Shown in pieces: positions 58,618 through 64,000 of a stretch of DNA of 64,000 bases. Each line of letters opens with the position of its first letter. The stretch's first letter is position 1. The notes under the pieces are model-generated. The model was not told the origin of the DNA. It saw only the letters and a program-made list of their open reading frames with translations, and did no database searches. Position numbers and translations under genes: made by a program. The stretch is from CAWEYO01 sp963813315. Its GTDB lineage: Bacteria; Pseudomonadota; Alphaproteobacteria; Rhizobiales; Rhizobiaceae. The stretch is taken from positions 124,001 through 188,000 of the forward strand of contig CAWEYO010000022.1 in NCBI GenBank assembly GCA_963813315.1, given 5' to 3'.

Positions 58618-58751
58618 GCTCGAGCGCACCAAGGTTGGCTCCCGGCCTGGGTGGCCGAGCGGCGCGTTGCAGTCCGGTTTCGACAGGGCTGGGATGCAAC
58701 GCGTCGAGAAGTAGGCTTTCATATACCGCGGTTTCCGAATCCGAACTCGAG

Positions 58752-60275
58752 GTGACCTCCTCGTTGGCGACCTCAGCCGCACTTTCCGCTCCGCTTCTCT
58801 TGCTTGCGAACATCACAAAGCGGTTCGGCGGGACCCTTGCCCTCGAAAGCATCGATTGGTCAGTCGCGCCCGGCGAGGTGCATTGCCTTGTCGGCGAGAA
58901 CGGCTCCGGCAAGTCGACGCTGATCAAGATCCTTTCGGGCGTCCACGCGCCTGATGCGGGCGGCGAGATCACGATGGGCGGAGTGGCTCATCCGAACCTC
59001 ACGCCACACCAGGCACGGCAGCTCGGCATCCAGGTCATCTTCCAAGACCTGTCGCTGTTCCCGAACCTCACGGTCGAGGAGAACATCGCAATCGGCCTGG
59101 AGCTGTCGGCGCCGTTCAAGCCGCCCCCGCGAAAGCAGATGCGCGACGCCGCGAAGGCAGCGCTTGCCCGACTCGATGCCCAACTACCCCTCGATGCGCC
59201 TGTAGGCAGACTACCGGTCGCGCAGCGCCAGATCGTCGCCATCTGCCGCGGGCTGGCGGCGAATGCCCGCATCCTGTTCATGGACGAACCGACGGCATCA
59301 CTGACGCGGCGTGAGGTCGACCTGCTGCTCGCAACGGTTCGGCGGCTCAAGGAGCAAGGGGTCAGCATCGTCTTCGTCAGCCATCGACTCGACGAGGTCG
59401 TTGAAATCGCCGAGCGGGTGACGGTGCTTCGCGACGGGCGCAAGGTCGGCACCTTTCCCGCAGCCGAGATCGACGACAATCGGCTATCCGAGCTGATGAC
59501 CGGCGAGAGCCTCGAGCACACGCTTTCGGCCCGGCCCACGTCAGGCAGAAGACGCGTGCTCGAAGTGAACGGCGCGAGCCGTGCCGGCGAATTCGAGGAC
59601 GTCTCCTTCACCATCCACGAAGGCGAGATCCTCGGCCTCATCGGCCTGCTCGGCGCCGGCCGGACCGAGTTGGCGCTGGCGCTGTTCGGCATGTCGCGTC
59701 TGGACAGCGGCGAGGTCGCCGTCGATGGCAGGCGGCTCACGTCCTCTTCGAACAGGGCGGCGATCGCAGCTGGCATCGCCTATGCCTCAGAGGACCGCCT
59801 GTCGCTCGGGATCAACCTGCGCCAGTCCATTGCCGACAACACCGCGATCACCGTCCTTGACGGCTTGCGCAACCGCATCGGCCTCATCCCGTTCGATCGG
59901 CGGGCGTCGCTGGCGCGCTCCTGGATCGACCGGCTAAACATTCGGGCGGCGGCCGGGGTCGAGGTTGCCGCACAGACGCTGTCGGGCGGCAACCAGCAGC
60001 GCGTCGTACTGGCCAAGTGGCTGGCGACCAGACCGAAGGTGCTGATCCTCGACGGGCCGACGATCGGCGTCGACATCCGCAACAAGGCCGGCATCCACAG
60101 GCTGGTGCGGTCGCTCGCCGACAGCGGCATGGCGATCCTGCTGATCTCGGACGAGGTGCCGGAGGTCTATTTCAATTGCGACCGCGTGCTGCACATGCGG
60201 AACGGGCGGATCGCCGGCGAGTTCGTGCCCGGCGCGGCGAGCGAGGCTCAGCTCTCGGAGGCGCTCTATGCGTAG
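58752..60275 (+). CDS. Sugar-type ABC transporter ATP-binding protein (two NBDs, degenerate second site)
   Basis: RbsA/RhaT-type protein of about 507 residues with two nucleotide-binding domains. NBD1: Walker A GENGSGKST, Walker B ILFMDEPTASLT, but the signature reads LPVAQRQ instead of LSGGQ. NBD2: Walker A GLLGAGRTE without Lys, signature LSGGNQQRVVLAKWL intact, Walker B LILDGPTIGVD with the catalytic Glu replaced by Gly. The frame is open to 58599; the GTG at 58752 is my choice because homology starts about 15 residues later, but a TTG at 58764 is possible and no good Shine-Dalgarno is seen. The stop overlaps the next gene by 8 nt. Confidence 0.87.
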   Translation: MTSSLATSAALSAPLLLLANITKRFGGTLALESIDWSVAPGEVHCLVGENGSGKSTLIKILSGVHAPDAGGEITMGGVAHPNLTPHQARQLGIQVIFQDLSLFPNLTVEENIAIGLELSAPFKPPPRKQMRDAAKAALARLDAQLPLDAPVGRLPVAQRQIVAICRGLAANARILFMDEPTASLTRREVDLLLATVRRLKEQGVSIVFVSHRLDEVVEIAERVTVLRDGRKVGTFPAAEIDDNRLSELMTGESLEHTLSARPTSGRRRVLEVNGASRAGEFEDVSFTIHEGEILGLIGLLGAGRTELALALFGMSRLDSGEVAVDGRRLTSSSNRAAIAAGIAYASEDRLSLGINLRQSIADNTAITVLDGLRNRIGLIPFDRRASLARSWIDRLNIRAAAGVEVAAQTLSGGNQQRVVLAKWLATRPKVLILDGPTIGVDIRNKAGIHRLVRSLADSGMAILLISDEVPEVYFNCDRVLHMRNGRIAGEFVPGAASEAQLSEALYA

Positions 60276-61266
60276 CCTCGCGTCGATGGTCTTCGGGCGG
60301 ACCGAACGAGCATTAGCGGCGGCAATCCTCATCACCGTCGTTACCCTGTCGCTGTCCTCGCCGTACTTCCTGACGGTGCCGAACCTCGTAAACCTGGTCG
60401 AGGCTTATTCGGTCACGGCGATCCTCGCTGCCGGCGTCCTTGTGGTGCTGGTCTGCGGCGGGATCGACATCTCTTTTACCGCCACGGCTGCGGCGGCTCA
60501 GTATTTCGCCGCGACCCTGGCAACGAAGTACGGCATGCCGCTGGTGCCGACGCTGCTCCTCTCGGCCTGCCTCGGCATCGGGATGGGCGCGCTGAACGCG
60601 CTTCTGATCCACTACCTCAGGGTCGGCTCGATCATCGTCACCATCGCGACGTCAAGCATTTACTACGCCCTGCTGATCTATTTCACGGACGCTCACGAGA
60701 TCTACGACCTGCCGGACTGGTGGGCCGAGCCCGTTGTACTGTTCCGGACGGTGATGCCCTCAGGCGACGTCGTGAAGATCGGACTACCTATCCTGGTCAT
60801 GTGCCTGGTGTTGCTGTTCACCCACATGCTGATGAATCACACGCGGCTCGGCCGGCAGATATACGCCTTCGGTGGCAATCCGGAGGCAGCAAGCCGCATC
60901 GGCATCAATATCCTCGGTGTGCAACTGTTCGCCTATGGCTATCTCGGGCTACTCGCGGCGATCGGCGGCTTCATCCAGGCCTATCGGGTTCACCAGGCGG
61001 TGCCAACCGCCATGGCCGGCCAGGAGCTCAACGTGCTCGCTGTCGCAATCCTCGGCGGCGCCAGCCTGGTCGGGGGTATCGGCAGTGTGGGCGGGGTAGT
61101 GCTCGGTCTCCTTTTCCTCGCCATCCTGCAGAACGGACTCAACCTCCTCGGCGTGTCGTCGTATTTCTTCGGGGTGGTCACGGGTCTGGCGATACTGGTC
61201 TCGATTCTGATGACCGGCTATGCCGAGAAGCGGTCGCGGCGACCCCACATGGCGCGGGCGGGTTGA
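60268..61266 (+). CDS. Sugar-type ABC transporter permease 1
   Basis: 332-residue BPD_transp_2 permease with eight to ten membrane segments; family motifs VLVVLVCGGIDISFTATAA, RLGRQIYAFGGNPEAASRIGI (coupling loop) and VAILGGASLVGGIGSVGG. Its ATG lies inside the end of the ATPase gene (8-nt overlap) and its TGA overlaps the next ATG, so all three are translationally coupled. Confidence 0.92.
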   Translation: MRSLASMVFGRTERALAAAILITVVTLSLSSPYFLTVPNLVNLVEAYSVTAILAAGVLVVLVCGGIDISFTATAAAAQYFAATLATKYGMPLVPTLLLSACLGIGMGALNALLIHYLRVGSIIVTIATSSIYYALLIYFTDAHEIYDLPDWWAEPVVLFRTVMPSGDVVKIGLPILVMCLVLLFTHMLMNHTRLGRQIYAFGGNPEAASRIGINILGVQLFAYGYLGLLAAIGGFIQAYRVHQAVPTAMAGQELNVLAVAILGGASLVGGIGSVGGVVLGLLFLAILQNGLNLLGVSSYFFGVVTGLAILVSILMTGYAEKRSRRPHMARAG

Positions 61267-62318
61267 TGGAACATTCGATTCCCGACCACAAGCGGCGACT
61301 CCTCGCCGGCGACGCCGATCGGCTGATCGGCTGGATGCGCCGCGGCACGGTCGGTCTCGGCGGTTTGCTTGCCCTGCTTGCGCTGCTGGTGGCCTTTTTC
61401 TCGCTGGTCGAGCCGACGACATTTCCGCGCGGGACGACGCTGCAGGCGCTGATGTTCCAGGTGCCGGAGCTGGGCCTGCTGTCGCTGGCGATGGCGATCC
61501 CGCTGATCTCCGGCGGCATCAATCTCGCCATCATCGCCACCGCCAACCTGTCGGGATTGCTGATGGCCTGGATCCTGATCGCGGTGATGCCTCCCGAGGC
61601 GGTCGGGGCGGAGCTCGCCTGGTGGCTGCTCCTCGCCCTCGTTGCGGGCTTGGTACTGTGCGCGATCGTCGGCTTGGTCACCGGCCTGCTGGTCGCCGTT
61701 GTCGGCGTCCACCCGATCCTGGTGACCCTCGGCACCATGACGCTGCTTCACGGGATCAGCATTTATTTCACCCGCGGGCGTACTTTGTCGGGATTTCCCG
61801 AACCGCTGATCGTGGTTGCCAACGAAACCATATTCGGCATCCCGATCTCGTTCGCGCTTTTCACAGTTGTCGCCATTGCCGTGCACGTGTTCCTGACCAG
61901 GACAGCGCTGGGGATACGCATTCACATGATCGGCTCCAACCCCGAGGCGACGCGCTTCTCCGGCGTCGACACGGCGCGCGTGCTGGTCTCGGTCTATCTG
62001 CTTTCCAGCCTGCTCTGCTGGCTGGCGGCGGTGGTGATGATGGCGCGCTTCAACGCGGCCGGCGCCGAGATCGCCCAATTCTACCTTCTCATCACGATCC
62101 TAGCTGCCATCCTCGGCGGCATCGACCCCTATGGCGGCTTCGGGCGGATCGCCGGACTGTTCGTGGCGCTGATCATCCTGCAGGTGATTGCGAGCGGGTT
62201 CAACATCATGGGGCTCAGCCCGCACCTCGCCCTAGCGTCGTGGGGCGGGATCCTGCTCCTGGTCGTCGCGATAAAGCTAGCGAAATTCGGCTTCGTCCGG
62301 GCTCGCCGGCGGCAATGA
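61266..62318 (+). CDS. Sugar-type ABC transporter permease 2
   Basis: 350-residue BPD_transp_2 permease, partner of permease 1. It starts at the ATG at 61266 (TGATG junction). Motifs: LAMAIPLISGGINLAIIATANLSG, TALGIRIHMIGSNPEATRFSGV and LAAILGGIDPYGGFGRIAG. About nine membrane segments. Last gene of the transporter unit; beyond it the sequence changes character. Confidence 0.92.
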   Translation: MEHSIPDHKRRLLAGDADRLIGWMRRGTVGLGGLLALLALLVAFFSLVEPTTFPRGTTLQALMFQVPELGLLSLAMAIPLISGGINLAIIATANLSGLLMAWILIAVMPPEAVGAELAWWLLLALVAGLVLCAIVGLVTGLLVAVVGVHPILVTLGTMTLLHGISIYFTRGRTLSGFPEPLIVVANETIFGIPISFALFTVVAIAVHVFLTRTALGIRIHMIGSNPEATRFSGVDTARVLVSVYLLSSLLCWLAAVVMMARFNAAGAEIAQFYLLITILAAILGGIDPYGGFGRIAGLFVALIILQVIASGFNIMGLSPHLALASWGGILLLVVAIKLAKFGFVRARRRQ

Positions 62319-63140
62319 TGATCGACTGGGATGGGCCGTCGAATAGTAGGAGTTCCCGTAGGAAAGGTCTCCTTTGGTGGAGCGCGACGTTCCGTGGATG
62401 GTGACCTAATGACCGCTCTTGGCGCACCCTGCTCGTTCAACGGATGGGACGAAACGGCAAATTTCCACCCAAAGCGAGAATTTGGCGACGCGACTACCAC
62501 CGGCGCCATTGCAGTGCAGTTGTCGAAGAATGGTAACTGCATTAGGCGGGCCCAAAGGTAAAATTCCAGAAATTTTCACGAGGGGGCAACGCCCACATTT
62601 CTGTTCCTTACGGCGGGGCGGGCCGGGGGCTGGTTGGAGTATCCGCCAAGAACTACCCCCGCAGGTTGTCGGCGATTGCCTCGAAAAACGCCGAATTAAA
62701 TCAACCTAAAGGCGAAAGACTCTAAGCTACCAATCTGCTTCGACATTCGCCGTCTGGGCAATCGTCTGAGCAGAATCGTTCTTGGATTGGAAAAGCCTCA
62801 CTTTCCACTGTGTTTCCATGATGAGCGCTTCTGATCGCATATCATCGGAGGCATCGGGCGATCGAGGAGCCCGCGGAAAGAGGGGTAATCTGCGCGCAAA
62901 GGGGGATAAACAACTTCGCTACATCCGGTACACCCGATACAAAGGCAAAAAGCATAGAGAAATCAATACCTGCTCTGTATCGAATGCAGCGGACGTATCC
63001 CATGCCAAAACTAATCCGTCGCTGACGGTCCGCAGCGGCATTCGACTGTACCGTCAGCTGTGAAGGCAAGAGAAAGCCGGTGCATCGACGAGTCCAGTGG
63101 AGGACGCGGCTGGAGAATTCCGAGCGATGAAACAGGCTAC
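62319..63140. other. Gene-poor stretch at the edge of an accessory region
   Basis: About 820 nt with no gene I can support. Short open frames (62331-62561, 62782-63063) lack recognisable products, codon character or ribosome sites. The part near 62400-62500 (TGACCGCTCTTGGCGCACCC, CACCCAAAGCGAGAATTTGG) resembles degenerate non-coding repeat remnants. The stretch 62880-63010 is AT-richer, with several RYT/RYK-like codons that look like chance. Confidence 0.55.
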
Positions 63141-63160
63141 TGTGGTATAATGTTACCACA
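63141..63160 (+). promoter_or_regulatory. Palindrome with embedded extended -10 promoter
   Basis: TGTGGTA-TAATGT-TACCACA: 7-bp perfect arms around a 6-nt spacer. It contains TGGTATAAT, a consensus extended -10 element (TATAAT at 63146-63151). The following gene starts about 38 nt later. Such an overlap suggests an operator controlling this promoter. Confidence 0.55.
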
Positions 63161-63188
63161 TACTCCAACCCCGGGTCGATCTTGTCTC

Positions 63189-63860
63189 ATGCATCATCTC
63201 AATCCCGTCGAATACCTCGGTATTGATGCCGTCCGAGCAGGCATTCCCCGCTGGCATGCGGCCCTGGCAAAAGGTCAGCAGCAGGCCCCGAAGTGCGACT
63301 GCATGCTACGAAGTGGACGGCAGTGTCGAAACCCCTCAATTCGCGAGGCTGGCAACCTCCAGCCGCCGGTCCACCGGTGTCGTCTCCACATGCCACGCGA
63401 TATCTGGAGCAAGATAGACTACCTTCGCCGCGATCGCGGCCGAATGCTCTCCCGGTCGTCGAACTCGCTTCTTCGGGCCAAGGGCCAGGCAATTCTGAGG
63501 CAGATCGAAATCCGCGAGCAGCTGAACCGTTGGAAGATCGATCCCGAGATCGAAGCCAACATGTTCGCGCTGTCGCGCTGTGACCAAAAGCGCGTCGACA
63601 ATTGGCTCGCCGAGCGCGGCTTCGACCTCGACCGGCTGCCCGAAACAGGCCGTCCGATGACACCATGCCGTCGCGGGTTCGTCCACCTCCGTGTCGCCCT
63701 CCACCTTTCCGGGCGGTTGACCGCGTCCCTGGCGATGAGATCGGTCCGGTCCGCCATCCGACGGGATGTCAAATGGTTTGCCGAGAAGGACACCCTCGAG
63801 GCCAGGCTGCCGGCGTGGGACAGCGATCCGGACGGCGCAGAGTGGCAGCCCATCCCGTGA
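63189..63860 (+). CDS. Unrecognised protein with an N-terminal cysteine cluster
   Basis: 223-residue protein not recognised by family. Near residues 35-68 it has a Cys/His cluster (Cys-x-Cys in KCDCMLRSGRQCRNPS, then HRCRLHMP). This pattern resembles the small zinc-finger-like motif C-x-A-x-T/S-R-x-G-x2-C...C-x-x-H found in many rhizobial phage- and plasmid-borne proteins. The rest is basic and helical, with no catalytic motif. The start at 63189 follows a palindromic promoter-like site; ATGs at 63150 and 63060 are alternatives. Its TGA overlaps the GTG of the next frame as GTGA. DNA or RNA binding is a guess. Confidence 0.6.
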   Translation: MHHLNPVEYLGIDAVRAGIPRWHAALAKGQQQAPKCDCMLRSGRQCRNPSIREAGNLQPPVHRCRLHMPRDIWSKIDYLRRDRGRMLSRSSNSLLRAKGQAILRQIEIREQLNRWKIDPEIEANMFALSRCDQKRVDNWLAERGFDLDRLPETGRPMTPCRRGFVHLRVALHLSGRLTASLAMRSVRSAIRRDVKWFAEKDTLEARLPAWDSDPDGAEWQPIP

Positions 63861-64000
63861 GAATCCGCGACAACGAAGTCTTCTTCACCGTCGAAGTCCC
63901 CGTCCTTCGCATCCGCTCCTGCACGCCAGCCGAGGCCGCGGCGCGCACCGAACGTTGGAACCGGTCCAGAACGGGCAGGCTCCGACGTCGACTGGAGGTC
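63857..64000 (+). CDS. Partial open frame coupled to the preceding gene
   Basis: Open frame from a GTG at 63857, overlapping the previous stop codon as GTGA, and continuing without a stop to the end of the window (48 codons). The start reads VRIRDNEVFFTVEVPVLRI and is followed by a basic, Arg-rich part. The overlap is the main argument that it is a real gene; no family is recognised and the C-terminus lies outside the window. Confidence 0.4.
   Translation, partial: MRIRDNEVFFTVEVPVLRIRSCTPAEAAARTERWNRSRTGRLRRRLEV

Noticed and set aside
62782..63063. 93-residue open frame in the gene-poor right edge
   Set aside because: Repetitive Arg/Tyr composition (RYIRYTRYK), no ribosome site and no recognisable product.

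Overview
The window is chromosomal DNA of an alphaproteobacterium of the order Hyphomicrobiales (Rhizobiales), most like Mesorhizobium and relatives (Phyllobacteriaceae). The evidence is the gene order (fabI-fabB-fabA next to a divergent irr; ech, rpsT, dnaA, dnaN and recF in a row), an Irr-type iron regulator, ExoF/ExoK/ExoP/ExoY-like polysaccharide genes, Cpa/Tad pilus genes of the rhizobial type, high GC, and many intergenic palindromes that resemble the RIME-type mosaic elements of rhizobia. No rRNA, tRNA, CRISPR array, transposase or integrase gene was seen.

Layout. 0.1-9.4 kb: pnp, an RsmC-like methyltransferase, the unsaturated fatty acid genes fabI-fabB-fabA, irr, an SH3-domain exported protein and a 2-hydroxyacid dehydrogenase. 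9.5-20.7 kb (minus strand): two-subunit aconitase X, a MoeB-like protein, recF, dnaN, dnaA, rpsT, an enoyl-CoA hydratase, mutM and deoB. 20.9-24.1 kb: the first half of a Tad/Cpa pilus locus (two TadE-like minor pilins, a stand-alone secretin N-domain protein, Flp pilin, CpaA prepilin peptidase). 24.3-38.9 kb: an exopolysaccharide cluster (sugar-1-phosphate transferase, four glycosyltransferases, pyruvyltransferase, Wzy-like polymerase, Wzz/ExoP-like co-polymerase, methyltransferase, ExoF-like exporter, GH16 glycanase) followed by a Crp/Fnr regulator. 39.0-48.5 kb: the second half of the pilus locus (cpaBCDEF, tadB, tadC, tadD). 48.7-50.1 kb: an M17 aminopeptidase. 50.3-55.5 kb: a BMP-family (probably nucleoside) ABC transporter. 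55.9-62.3 kb: a catabolic unit with an SDR dehydrogenase, a GntR/FCD repressor and a RbsABC-type ABC transporter. 62.3-64 kb: a gene-poor accessory-looking edge with an unrecognised gene pair.

How the parts work together. The exopolysaccharide cluster sits exactly between cpaA and cpaB, so surface adhesion (Flp pili) and matrix production are interleaved. The last catabolic cluster appears to be one regulon: the same 15-bp palindrome, in opposite orientation, precedes both the SDR-repressor unit and the transporter unit. The BMP transporter operon has a palindromic repeat in every gap between its genes.

Two essential genes, fabB and dnaN, each carry an apparent one-base insertion that breaks the reading frame. 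In both cases deleting one base restores the normal family length and sequence, so sequencing or assembly error is the first explanation to test.
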